A DNA stretch of 64,000 nucleotides, from assembly GCA_964655245.1 (NCBI GenBank), contig CAZZLQ010000004.1:6745-70744 (forward strand), read 5' to 3'. Below are positions 17,224 to 25,741 of the stretch, piece by piece. Within the stretch, counting starts at the first letter, position 1. Each line of letters begins with the position of its first letter. The notes beneath the pieces are model-generated. The model had not been told where the DNA came from. It searched no databases and was given only the letters and a program-made list of their open reading frames with translations. The position numbers and the translations under genes were made by a program. Origin of the DNA: JBEIHI01 sp964655245 (GTDB lineage: Bacteria; Bdellovibrionota; UBA2394).

Positions 17224-18608
17224 TTTTTGCCTGCAACTTCTTCGAAGACGGGAATTATTCGTTCAAGCCCCATGCTTCGGCTGCCTTTCACAAAGAAGCA
17301 ATCGGCTGGCATGATCGATGAGCGCACCGCCTTTTTGAGCGAGTCAAAGTCGGTGAATGCGGATACCTTGAGTTTGTCGGAGGGAAGGGGGAGTTTTGAG
17401 GCCGATTGCCAGGCCTTAGAAAAATCCTCGCCCCACAGAAAAATCTCATCGAATTCGGAAACCATTGCGAGATTGAGAATTCGAGCATGAGCTTTGGTGC
17501 GTGAATCTCCTAAATCCCTCATATCACCAAGAACTAGCTTTTGCTTGCAGCCACGAGAAACCTCGACGAAGGTCTCGAGTGCTTTTTCCATGCTGGACGG
17601 ATTAGCGTTGTAGCAATCATCAAAAACCCGCACGTCTCTTCCAAACTCAAGCCAAAGGCTTCGATGGGCCTCACCGACAAACTTTGTGGTCTGTTCAGCA
17701 ATCTTCCTCAGGCTCTCTTGCTCCAAGGAAGAATGAAGAAGGCGGATCGCTGCGAGCCCGGCGAGCAAATTTTGAGCATTATGTTTTCCGGCCAGAGGAT
17801 TGAGAAAGGTTTGGCCAAAGGCCAATAGAGTTCGAGGGGCTAAATATTTTCCTTCGATATCAGCGCGACGGTCGAGAGAATAGGTCAATGTCTTTGCAGG
17901 GAAGCTTTGCTTCTCAATCCAAGGAGAGTCAACGTTTGCCGCAAACATGCCTGAACTATCTTTTAAGAACTTCAGCAGCTTCAATTCCTCTTCGGCAACT
18001 GTTTCGATATTTTTGAGATTCTCAAGATGTTCTTCCTCAATTGTCGTGATCAAACCGGCATTCGGCTGAACAACTTCCAGATGCTTTTCCATCCAGCCTG
18101 GTTCATCGATTCCGATTTCAATGACCGCATACCTCTGAGATCTTACTTGGAGTAGAGTGAGTGCAATTCCCAAAATGGAGTTGTTTGATTTCAGAGTTTT
18201 AAAGACCTGATCCGGCCCATGCAGAATTCCCAAGAGATAGGCCACCCACTCCTTGGTGGTTGTTTTGCCATTGCTTCCGGCGACTGCAAAAATCTGACAT
18301 TGAAGGCGCTGTCGATGGGACTTTGCTAAACATCGAAGGGCTTCGGTCGTGTCTGAGACGTGAATCAAACAAAAGTCTTTGGGTAAAGATTCCTGATTCT
18401 TGAAGGATTGCTCTGAAACGATAGCTCCCAAAGCGCCAGCCTTTGCAGCTTCGACGATAAAATCGTGGCCATCGAATTTTTCTCCCGGAACCGCTGCAAA
18501 CAGATCCCCGGACTGGAGGCTTCGTGAGTCGCTCCAGATGCGGTTGAAGGATGGTCCCTTCGGAAGAGATTTCTGAAGGCTTTCAGCTATAAAATCACGT
18601 GTGAACAT
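17220..18608 (-). CDS. murF: UDP-N-acetylmuramoyl-tripeptide--D-alanyl-D-alanine ligase MurF
   Basis: MurF adds D-Ala-D-Ala to the UDP-MurNAc-tripeptide in the cytoplasm. The N-terminal substrate domain contains SDSRSLQSGDLFAAVPG. The ATP site is GSNGKTTTKEW (111-121), and the central and C-terminal domains show FDDCYNANPSSMEKAL and the terminal KGSRSMGLERI. At 462 residues it is normal. It is away from the usual dcw cluster; the partner ddl gene is also in this window (44709-45737), but far off. The gene opens a two-gene unit with the TauE-like permease. Confidence 0.95.
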   Translation of the reverse strand: MFTRDFIAESLQKSLPKGPSFNRIWSDSRSLQSGDLFAAVPGEKFDGHDFIVEAAKAGALGAIVSEQSFKNQESLPKDFCLIHVSDTTEALRCLAKSHRQRLQCQIFAVAGSNGKTTTKEWVAYLLGILHGPDQVFKTLKSNNSILGIALTLLQVRSQRYAVIEIGIDEPGWMEKHLEVVQPNAGLITTIEEEHLENLKNIETVAEEELKLLKFLKDSSGMFAANVDSPWIEKQSFPAKTLTYSLDRRADIEGKYLAPRTLLAFGQTFLNPLAGKHNAQNLLAGLAAIRLLHSSLEQESLRKIAEQTTKFVGEAHRSLWLEFGRDVRVFDDCYNANPSSMEKALETFVEVSRGCKQKLVLGDMRDLGDSRTKAHARILNLAMVSEFDEIFLWGEDFSKAWQSASKLPLPSDKLKVSAFTDFDSLKKAVRSSIMPADCFFVKGSRSMGLERIIPVFEEVAGKK

Positions 18609-18695
18609 GAAGGCCCTTTCGTTGACACTCCCTCACTAATTCAATACAAAGTGGGCGTAATTGGCAGCCTAAATTTAGAGTTTGTAGGGGTTTTC

Positions 18696-20018
18696 ATGCA
18701 CCGGGTTTTAGGGTTTTTGGCAACTTTTCTGATTCTTCCGTTCATTGTTCTCTCTTCGACAGATTCATGGAAAGGCATCTGGGAAGGTAAGGCTCGAAGC
18801 GATTATCTCTCCGCTGATCTGGTCATCGATATGCAGGTGGAATCTCCCGAGGAGAAGGCGCTGTCCATGGTGCCTACTTTGGTTGGTGCAAAGCTCTTAG
18901 ATCGAGTCGCCGTTTCGTTTGGTCGATTTGGAACCGATTATCTTCAGCATATGATTCGTCGTTATGCTGAAAAGGGTTGGAAGCTCAAAGAGCTGAGAGA
19001 CGGGGTCTTAGCTCGAACGGGTGGAGGGCCCGCGTCGATTCCAGTGCAGTCAACAGATATGGAGCGACAAGTAGCCAATCGGATTCTGCGTGAATGCGGA
19101 CTCGATTTTATTGAGTTTGTGTCTGATCCAGCTCATCCCGAGTACGATACGACACGAGCCTTGAGTGTTCATCGAGATCGCTACCAAAAGTGGATCAAGA
19201 TTCGAAAGTATCTGAATGCTGTTTTTGCCTTTGGGGCAGCCGTCGCTGGAGGAGCACTTGAAGCTTCGGCTAATCGACCGTTGGCGGAGCAGAGCTTTGG
19301 TTCGCAGATGCGGCCATTTTTGGGCATAGGAGTTTCGGCGGGATTGCTGGAGTACATGTTTGCTTCCAAAAGTGATTGGTTTAACCGGAACTTTTGGAGC
19401 CCTCATGAGAAGCCTTGGATTCCAGCCTTAACGCTTTCGTCCGTTCTCGATCTGACCAAGCGCATTGTTTGGCCGAGGGGATTTTATGCGAGTTTGGTGG
19501 TAAACACTGCTATTCCTGTTTTCTTAGTACAGATTGCTGAGTTTTTGGCAGCTCTACCTCACAACCCTGTTCCCTATACGGCTCCATCAGCCTATGAGCT
19601 GGCGACGGGAGTTGCTCTGTTTAGTTTTTCATTGGGCGCAGCGCAGATTGGACTTTCCAAATTGAACGCTCAGGGGGCGACCTCGGAGTTCTATCGATAT
19701 ACGTATGAAACCGTCTCGGGTTGGATCAACAACGCTGGTCGTGCCATTAGTCTTGTGCCCGGTCTGGGTTTTGCGGGCCAACTCGTCATGGGCGCTTTTG
19801 CAGTGGGGGTGACACTTCCTCTGTGGTTCAAGCTGTCCATCGGCGATAAAGCCTACAATGAGTACACGGCTTCAATGCTGGATCCTGAGAAAAAGCGGCC
19901 TGGTTTGATTAAGCGTCAATGCTCTCATGCGGTCGGTTGGCTCGCGAATGTGATTTCCTTTAAGCGAGTCGATCTGCCGACTCGCTCAGGGACGAGCAGC
20001 GAGTCGAACGATCAATAA
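18696..20018 (+). CDS. Membrane-associated protein of unknown function (440 aa)
   Basis: I do not recognise this protein. The ATG at 18696 has an AGGGG Shine-Dalgarno five bases upstream and begins a hydrophobic signal or anchor (HRVLGFLATFLILPFIVL). A soluble region of about 150 residues follows, then several hydrophobic stretches (roughly residues 180-200, 215-240, 275-300, 310-335 and 365-390) consistent with a multi-pass membrane protein. The C-terminus is polar. The frame is open from a GTG at 18651 but without ribosome-binding support. The 3' end overlaps the convergent gene at 19986-21506 by 33 bp. No function can be inferred. Confidence 0.78.
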   Translation: MHRVLGFLATFLILPFIVLSSTDSWKGIWEGKARSDYLSADLVIDMQVESPEEKALSMVPTLVGAKLLDRVAVSFGRFGTDYLQHMIRRYAEKGWKLKELRDGVLARTGGGPASIPVQSTDMERQVANRILRECGLDFIEFVSDPAHPEYDTTRALSVHRDRYQKWIKIRKYLNAVFAFGAAVAGGALEASANRPLAEQSFGSQMRPFLGIGVSAGLLEYMFASKSDWFNRNFWSPHEKPWIPALTLSSVLDLTKRIVWPRGFYASLVVNTAIPVFLVQIAEFLAALPHNPVPYTAPSAYELATGVALFSFSLGAAQIGLSKLNAQGATSEFYRYTYETVSGWINNAGRAISLVPGLGFAGQLVMGAFAVGVTLPLWFKLSIGDKAYNEYTASMLDPEKKRPGLIKRQCSHAVGWLANVISFKRVDLPTRSGTSSESNDQ

Positions 20019-21506
20019 ATCCTCAAGTGATTCATTCGATTCAATTTCGAAGTAGTTCATGAAATCCTGGGATTCAGTCCCGGGATTCTTTCCTCGTTTG
20101 GTAAACTTAAGAATTCGCGCCAAGACTGAGTCATTGATTCGCTCTGGCTTCTGACCTGTTTGGATCCAATCCGACCAAAATGCTTGAAGCTGTGGGATTT
20201 CAATGATGATTCGATCGAGATTGTTTTCAGTAAGATAGTTCACCCATTTCTGGGTAGAGGGTTCGAGAAGCAATGAGGGATCAAATTGAAAGTTGGATTG
20301 CCGAAACTGCGACAGGAATAACAGACCGTTTCCAACAACATAAGATCCCTGAGGGACTTGTGGATCAATGCTAGCGAGTACCGAGAGCCATTCAGGGTCA
20401 AAATCTCGCTGGACCTCTTGCCTTTGAGCAATCCAAACACAGCCAAAGAGCGCTATCGTCAATGCAACAAAGGCATGTGTGATCTTGATTCCATCGGATT
20501 TCAAAAGTGAAAATCGATTGCTCATGGAGTGAACAGCCTCGATCACGATGAGCGCTCCAAGAAGTGCGTGAGCTGCGATGACGGCAGTGTTCATGGTTGA
20601 AAAGAACAAAACTCCTTGGCAGAAAGTGGCAAGAGTCATCCACTGCAGCGTTTTCCAGGGTTGAAACGTCGAAGCAATCAGGGCTAGAACTCCTCCGGAG
20701 AAGCTCAGATACCAGTACTTTGAAGGGCCAGCATCGCCTGGATGAAACGGAACGTGTTTGAGTGCAAGAAATACAAATCCGAGCAGGGACATTCCCGCAA
20801 TAAACTGCATCAATTTAAAGTGAAGATTTTGACTTTCGCTTCTTTTGAGGCGCAATCGGTCGATCAAAAGAAAGTGAAAAATCCTTGAGAAGGTGATGCT
20901 GATAGCTGCCCACAACACGAGCGCCTTCAATTGAGGAAACAAAAGTGCCAGGGTGACTCCGGCTGTGGCGTAGAGCCACAACTTAAGTCCCGAGGTCTCT
21001 TGGCTCACCGGGATAAGGAACAGAGCAGAGACGATCCAGGGAAGGAGTATGCTTGGGCTAGTCCCAGGGAGGGCATATCGATAACTGATGGCAAGAATGA
21101 TGAGACTTGCCGTAAAGCCGATGACTCGGGATTGAGGAAGGAGTCGTCGGGTGAGGAGAAACAGGGCAAGAGCGGCCAAGGGTGCCAGGATGCTGAGAAG
21201 GCCCAAGAACACGGGTAAGACAAAATCAGGCAAGATCAGTCGATGATTTCCGAGCAAAGCCACAGGGAGTTCAAAGACCGCCGATGTGACGGGGATCAGA
21301 GGTGCCTGAGCCGAGAGATTCCAAACTTCCTGTCGGAAAAAAATCCAAGAAAGCAAGATCAGGGTGATGGAGAGAATCGGAGATGTGATTCCCATGAGCA
21401 GGTACCAAGACCATCTTCTTGTTGTGATGTTCTTTTTTTTCTTTGAAGTCTTGCTCACCCTCAGAAATCTATTAAACGCCCGTTCCTTCTTGAAAGCCAG
21501 CTTCAC
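19986..21506 (-). CDS. Polytopic membrane protein of unknown function (506 aa)
   Basis: The first 33 residues are strongly basic, after which ten or more hydrophobic segments run to about residue 360. A soluble C-terminal domain of about 140 residues (from near AQRQEVQRDFDPEW) follows. This layout of a many-pass membrane part plus an extracytoplasmic C-terminal domain resembles lipid-linked-sugar glycosyltransferases, but I see no clear catalytic motif and do not assign that function. The start is GTG at 21506 with no clear Shine-Dalgarno; a later start cannot be excluded. It is divergent from the pilus-cluster ABC gene with only 19 bp between them. Confidence 0.78.
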   Translation of the reverse strand: MKLAFKKERAFNRFLRVSKTSKKKKNITTRRWSWYLLMGITSPILSITLILLSWIFFRQEVWNLSAQAPLIPVTSAVFELPVALLGNHRLILPDFVLPVFLGLLSILAPLAALALFLLTRRLLPQSRVIGFTASLIILAISYRYALPGTSPSILLPWIVSALFLIPVSQETSGLKLWLYATAGVTLALLFPQLKALVLWAAISITFSRIFHFLLIDRLRLKRSESQNLHFKLMQFIAGMSLLGFVFLALKHVPFHPGDAGPSKYWYLSFSGGVLALIASTFQPWKTLQWMTLATFCQGVLFFSTMNTAVIAAHALLGALIVIEAVHSMSNRFSLLKSDGIKITHAFVALTIALFGCVWIAQRQEVQRDFDPEWLSVLASIDPQVPQGSYVVGNGLLFLSQFRQSNFQFDPSLLLEPSTQKWVNYLTENNLDRIIIEIPQLQAFWSDWIQTGQKPERINDSVLARILKFTKRGKNPGTESQDFMNYFEIESNESLEDLLIVRLAARP

Positions 21507-21525
21507 TTTTCGTTAGGCTTGAGGG

Positions 21526-22488
21526 GTGAATGTCATCGAAGTTCAGGGGCTGACAAAAGACTACCGTCAGCATTTTTGGACGCCAAAGCGGCGCGTGCTG
21601 AACAATGTGAGCTTTGAGGTTCATAAGGGCGAGATTTTTGGTTTTTTAGGGCCTAATGGTGCAGGCAAAAGCACGACGATCAAGATTCTTTTGCAGATCA
21701 TCTATCCTTCACGAGGTCAGGCCCTAGTCATGGGCAAGCCGTTGGGAGACCGATCGGCGAAGAAGCATTTGGGATTTCTTCCGGAGAATCCCTATTTTTA
21801 CGATTACCTAACAGCACACCAGTTTCTGTCCTTTCATGGCTCGCTCTATGGGCTAGAGGATAAGTTTCTTCGGCTCAGGATTCCCGCGGTTCTCGAGATG
21901 GTGGGAATGAAGGGGACTGATCACCTTTATCTACGGAGTTTTTCAAAGGGGATGCTTCAGCGGATTGGTATTGCTCAGGCTATCATCCATGATCCCGAAC
22001 TTGTGATTCTTGATGAGCCGATGACCGGTCTTGATCCGCTCGGTCGGAGAGAAGTCCGTGACCTGATGATTGAGCTTCAAAGTCGAGGTAAGACGATTTT
22101 CTTTTCGACTCATATCCTCAGTGATGTCGAAAGCATATGCCATCGAGTGGCGATCCTGAACAAAGGGAAGCTATTGTCTTGTGGAACTCTCGAGGACTTA
22201 ATCTCTGTCGAGATCAAGTCTGCGGACCTGGTTTGGGCCTCTGTTTCGGGCAGTTTGGCAAAAAAACTGAAGGAGGCATCGTCTCACTTCTCGCCCGGTC
22301 TTGAGACAGTCTTTATGAAGATGGCTCGTCGAGATTCAGAGTCCTCGCGGGATTTTCAGTCAAGAGTTCAGTCTGTGGTCCAAATGGGCGCTGCTGAGGG
22401 GGCTTCGCTGCAGATGTTGAGCCCGAAGAAAGAAAGTCTTGAGGATGTCTTTGTCAGGCAGGTGGGTCAGATGGAGTCTCGTGTATGA
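21526..22488 (+). CDS. pilH: ABC transporter ATP-binding protein, PilH-like (pilus cluster)
   Basis: This is the ATPase of an ABC-2 type exporter. Motifs seen are Walker A GPNGAGKST, signature SKGMLQR and Walker B LVILDEPMTGLDPLG; the C-terminal SLEDVFV tail is typical of NatA/CcmA-type ATPases. Directly downstream are its permease and prepilin peptidase pilD. In Myxococcus xanthus the pilus cluster has pilG, pilH and pilI (an ABC transporter) just before pilD, so I infer orthology to PilH. No pilG is seen on this strand. The start is assigned to GTG at 21526; the GAGGGG upstream runs into it, so the exact start is uncertain. Confidence 0.8.
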   Translation: MNVIEVQGLTKDYRQHFWTPKRRVLNNVSFEVHKGEIFGFLGPNGAGKSTTIKILLQIIYPSRGQALVMGKPLGDRSAKKHLGFLPENPYFYDYLTAHQFLSFHGSLYGLEDKFLRLRIPAVLEMVGMKGTDHLYLRSFSKGMLQRIGIAQAIIHDPELVILDEPMTGLDPLGRREVRDLMIELQSRGKTIFFSTHILSDVESICHRVAILNKGKLLSCGTLEDLISVEIKSADLVWASVSGSLAKKLKEASSHFSPGLETVFMKMARRDSESSRDFQSRVQSVVQMGAAEGASLQMLSPKKESLEDVFVRQVGQMESRV

Positions 22489-23249
22489 GAGCGTTATGGA
22501 CGATCGCATCCAATGCCTATCTCGAAGCTCGGCATAGTCGAGTTCTTTACGTTGCGACTTTGTTTGCTGCCGTTTTGATTTTGTTTTCCCTTTTCTTGGG
22601 GGAGGTGAGCCTCTTTCAAAATGAAAAGGTCATCAAAGATATGGGCCTCGCGGCGATCTCGATTCTCGGTGTTTTTGTATCCATCTATCTTGGTGTGAAC
22701 TCGCTGTATCAAGATATGGAGAAGCGAACGATCTATACAGTGATGGCCAAGCCCGTGACACGATCGGAGATTTTGCTCGGCAAGTATTTGGGGATGGTTC
22801 TGGTTCTCACTTCGGTAGTCGTGATGATGACCATCTATTTGTATCTCGTGACGGCCTTTGTTGAATCTCGAGTCGACTGGGCACTTCTTCCTGCAGTGAT
22901 TTTGATTTTGGTTGAACTTTGGATTGTGGCAGCTGTAGCCATTTTCTTTTCTTCTTTTGCGAGTCCCTTCCTCAGCGGCTTTTTCACTTTTGGAGTTTTT
23001 GTGACGGGGCGGCTCTCTCGGGAACTTGCAGATTTTGGGGAGAGAAGTAAGAATATTTTGTTCAAGTATTTTGCAACGACTGTGCAGAAAGTCTTTGATT
23101 TGGAGGCGTTCGATTTGCGCTCAACAGTTGTTCATAAGCTTCCTGTTTACGCGGAAGATGTCTGGCTGCCTGTGGCTTATGCACTGACTCTGATTCTGCT
23201 TCTTTTGTTGTTATCGAATGCGTTTTTTATGAAGAGAGATTTTAAATGA
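22485..23249 (+). CDS. pilI: ABC-2 type permease, PilI-like (pilus cluster)
   Basis: This is an inner-membrane permease of 254 residues with about six hydrophobic segments. After the second segment it carries the NosY/ABC-2 pattern YQDMEKRTIYTVMAKPVTRSEILLGKYLG. The start overlaps the ATPase stop by 4 bp and the stop overlaps pilD, so the ABC pair and pilD are one coupled unit. By position it matches PilI of the Myxococcus pilus cluster, where the PilGHI transporter is needed for pilus assembly or export of a pilus factor. The substrate is unknown. Confidence 0.8.
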   Translation: MRALWTIASNAYLEARHSRVLYVATLFAAVLILFSLFLGEVSLFQNEKVIKDMGLAAISILGVFVSIYLGVNSLYQDMEKRTIYTVMAKPVTRSEILLGKYLGMVLVLTSVVVMMTIYLYLVTAFVESRVDWALLPAVILILVELWIVAAVAIFFSSFASPFLSGFFTFGVFVTGRLSRELADFGERSKNILFKYFATTVQKVFDLEAFDLRSTVVHKLPVYAEDVWLPVAYALTLILLLLLLSNAFFMKRDFK

Positions 23250-24025
23250 TGGCGCTTGAGATTCCCATTTGGTGGCAAGGAATTTCTGTTGTTTTGCTAG
23301 GCCTTTGCCTTGGGAGTTTTTTGAATGTGGTGATCATTCGACTTCCTCGGGGCCGATCCATTGTGAGCCCCTCATCTCGCTGTGGATGGTGTCGAAGTGC
23401 TTTGACCCTGGCTCAAAATTTGCCGATCCTTGGATTTCTGTTCTCCAAAGGGAGATGTAAAAAATGCGGGATTCCGTTTTCATCTCGTTATCTCTGGATC
23501 GAAGTTTTGTCGGCCGTTATGACGTTTGCGATTTGGTCGACTTACGGTTGGACTTTCTCTTCCCTGATCATGGGCTCGTTTGCCCTTTCTCTGATTGCCA
23601 TTTCATTCATCGATTTGGATCTTAAGATCATTCCTGATGAGTTGAGTCTTGGGGGTTGGGCCGTTGTTTTGATTTTGACAGCGCTAAGTCCTCAGTATTT
23701 CCGATTATCATTGATGGAGGCAGTAGTCGGAGGGATTGTTGGCTACGGCTTCTTTTGGATTATCTCTCGGCTCTACGCCTTCGTCAGACATGAAGAGGGT
23801 CTGGGTGGTGGAGACGTCAAACTGATGGGATTTGTCGGAGCGATTCTGGGAGTGCAGGGAGTTGTGACGACAGTCTTTGTGGGCGCTTTAGTGGGTAGTT
23901 TGGTCGGAGTGTTTTTTGTTCTCGTTCGTGGCAAGACCAAGCATTTTCCGATTCCCTTTGGGCCCTTCTTGGCCATGGGAGCTCTCGTTTCACTGTTTCA
24001 TCTGGATGGATGGTTCTGGGGATGA
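23246..24025 (+). CDS. pilD: Type IV prepilin peptidase / N-methyltransferase PilD
   Basis: PilD cleaves prepilin leader peptides on the cytoplasmic face of the inner membrane and methylates the new N-terminus. The zinc-type cysteine pairs CGWC (46-49) and CKKC (71-74) mark the N-terminal domain. The aspartyl-protease residues are Asp123 in FIDLDLKIIPD and Asp190 in GGGDVKLMG. About eight membrane segments are present. It overlaps the upstream permease and the downstream histidine kinase (ATGA both times). Likely substrates are the two prepilin-like proteins at 27221 and 28025 plus the major pilin, which is not in this window. Confidence 0.94.
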   Translation: MMALEIPIWWQGISVVLLGLCLGSFLNVVIIRLPRGRSIVSPSSRCGWCRSALTLAQNLPILGFLFSKGRCKKCGIPFSSRYLWIEVLSAVMTFAIWSTYGWTFSSLIMGSFALSLIAISFIDLDLKIIPDELSLGGWAVVLILTALSPQYFRLSLMEAVVGGIVGYGFFWIISRLYAFVRHEEGLGGGDVKLMGFVGAILGVQGVVTTVFVGALVGSLVGVFFVLVRGKTKHFPIPFGPFLAMGALVSLFHLDGWFWG

Positions 24026-25542
24026 GTAGACGGCGATCACTCAAATGGGATCTGATTGTTGATCTGAGTCTGATTACTCTTTGTGCATTGTTATTGGCAG
24101 AGGGTTTGATGATTTCGGTGCTGCGTGTGAAGCTGCCAGCGGACTTTGCTCAGGTGGCATCGAGCTACTTGACGGCAACGGGGCAGAGTTTTTCCATTTC
24201 AGAGGAGTATAAACAGAGTCAATCGACGGATCTGCAGGACGCGTTCAATCAGTTTGTTGGATCTCCTTCGGTTGGTCTTCAACTTGTCAACTCTCCCGCT
24301 GCCTTTCAGGATTCTAAGGTCCGTGAAGTTCGCTCTAAAATCTTTCTGTTCTTTCCGTATGTGAGTTCCTACGAAAAGACGGTAAGCCTTCCCCGCGGCG
24401 AAACAGTTGTGGTTCGCTGGTCGTTAGATAATCTTCAAGCTTCATTAACTGAATTTAAGTATCAGATTTTTCTACTGACCCTTCTCATCGAAGTGGTCTT
24501 GGTCATACTCGCTTACTATTTGTTGTTTCGCCGCAACATCATGATACCGATTGTGAGTCTAGGGTCAGTCGCCCGGGATTTTCTAAGCGAGAACTGGTCT
24601 TCTCGGTGTGCGCTCGAGAGAAATGACGAGTTAGGGCAGATTGGTGAAGCGCTTAATGAGATGGCCTATAAGATTCAGGAGAAAGAGCGAAAGCTTGTCA
24701 TGACTATCGATAGTCTGAAAGCGGTCAATGAAGAGCTAGAAGCTCGACAGCATGAGCAGTTACAAATTGAAAAGCTGGCCTCCATTGGTCGACTTGCGGC
24801 TGGGGTGGCGCATGAAGTGGGTAACCCTCTCGGGGCCATTTCGGGCTATGTGGACATCCTAAGACGCTCGATGAAAAAGCAATCCAACATCGTGCCTGAG
24901 GACGTTGAGTTGCTCGATCGAATTGAATCCGAAACCAATCGAATCTCCAAGATTATTCGCGCTCTGCTGCAGCAAGCTCGACCTACAAAGGATCGTATCC
25001 GACCGGTGACTCTTAAGCCGGTTCTGGTTCGCTCTGTTTCTTTAGCGCAGATTCCTAGTCATATTGATGTTGAGTATGACTTTGAGGATGAAAATGCCGT
25101 TGTCATGGCTGAAGAAGATCAGCTGGTTCAGATTTTCTTAAATCTCCTAGTGAATGCGAAGCATGCTATTGAAGCTCGGAAGGATCGGCCCGAGAGGGGG
25201 ATGTTAAGAATTCGCTGCAAGTTACGAAAACTGCCTGTGTATCGAAACCCTGGATCTCAGGGTGAAGGCTCTGGCGATTTAGATACTTCGATCGTTCGAG
25301 CTTTGAAGCCTGAGAGCTATTGGGTGACGAGTGTTGAAGACAATGGCATTGGGATTAACGAGGAAGATCAGAAGAAACTCTTTGAGCCTTTCTTTTCGAC
25401 GAAGGCTCCGGGAAAGGGAACCGGTTTGGGACTTTATGTCACAAAGAGTATCGTTGAGAGCTTTCGTGGTGCGATTGTCTTGAGATCTGCCTTTGGCTAT
25501 GGGGCTGCCTTTTCGGTCTTTTTGCCCAAAGCTCGCGCCTAG
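24022..25542 (+). CDS. Two-component sensor histidine kinase (HAMP, HisKA, HATPase)
   Basis: This membrane kinase probably controls the adjacent sigma-54 response regulator. TM1 lies near residues 8-32, a periplasmic sensor region near 33-145, TM2 near 146-170, then a HAMP segment. The phospho-accepting His264 is in GVAHEVGNPLGAISGY, and the ATPase domain has NLLVNAKHAIEA, VEDNGIGI and GKGTGLGLYV. Two membrane segments with a periplasmic sensor differ from classical PilS, which has six. So although the location suggests a pilS role, the gene is left unnamed. The ATG at 24022 overlaps the pilD stop. Confidence 0.92.
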   Translation: MSRRRSLKWDLIVDLSLITLCALLLAEGLMISVLRVKLPADFAQVASSYLTATGQSFSISEEYKQSQSTDLQDAFNQFVGSPSVGLQLVNSPAAFQDSKVREVRSKIFLFFPYVSSYEKTVSLPRGETVVVRWSLDNLQASLTEFKYQIFLLTLLIEVVLVILAYYLLFRRNIMIPIVSLGSVARDFLSENWSSRCALERNDELGQIGEALNEMAYKIQEKERKLVMTIDSLKAVNEELEARQHEQLQIEKLASIGRLAAGVAHEVGNPLGAISGYVDILRRSMKKQSNIVPEDVELLDRIESETNRISKIIRALLQQARPTKDRIRPVTLKPVLVRSVSLAQIPSHIDVEYDFEDENAVVMAEEDQLVQIFLNLLVNAKHAIEARKDRPERGMLRIRCKLRKLPVYRNPGSQGEGSGDLDTSIVRALKPESYWVTSVEDNGIGINEEDQKKLFEPFFSTKAPGKGTGLGLYVTKSIVESFRGAIVLRSAFGYGAAFSVFLPKARA

Positions 25543-25741
25543 GCGGCGCTTCATGCGGCGAAATTCTTTGCGTAGAAACTTTTTCAAGTCCCTGAATTGT
25601 CAGGTTATTTTTGACCCCATTGGCTAGCGCAAGGCGTTAATATAAACTATTTTCGGGGATACCTTATTCATAGGAAATAATTTCGGAACGGATGCCCAGG
25701 ATCCCGTGACTCTTCTGTTTTCTTTCTGAGTGGAGGAAAAA
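25543..25741 (+). promoter_or_regulatory. Intergenic region with possible promoter before the sigma-54 activator gene
   Basis: The 199-bp gap separates kinase and regulator genes that would otherwise be coupled, so an internal promoter is plausible. Candidates are TTGACC at 25611-25616 and an AT-rich TAATATAAAC at 25638-25647, though the spacing is too long for a standard sigma-70 promoter. A GG/GC pair with correct 10-base spacing for sigma-54 lies at 25622-25623/25634-25635, but its -12 box is poor. A GGAGG Shine-Dalgarno precedes the ATG at 25742. None of these sites is certain. Confidence 0.3.
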
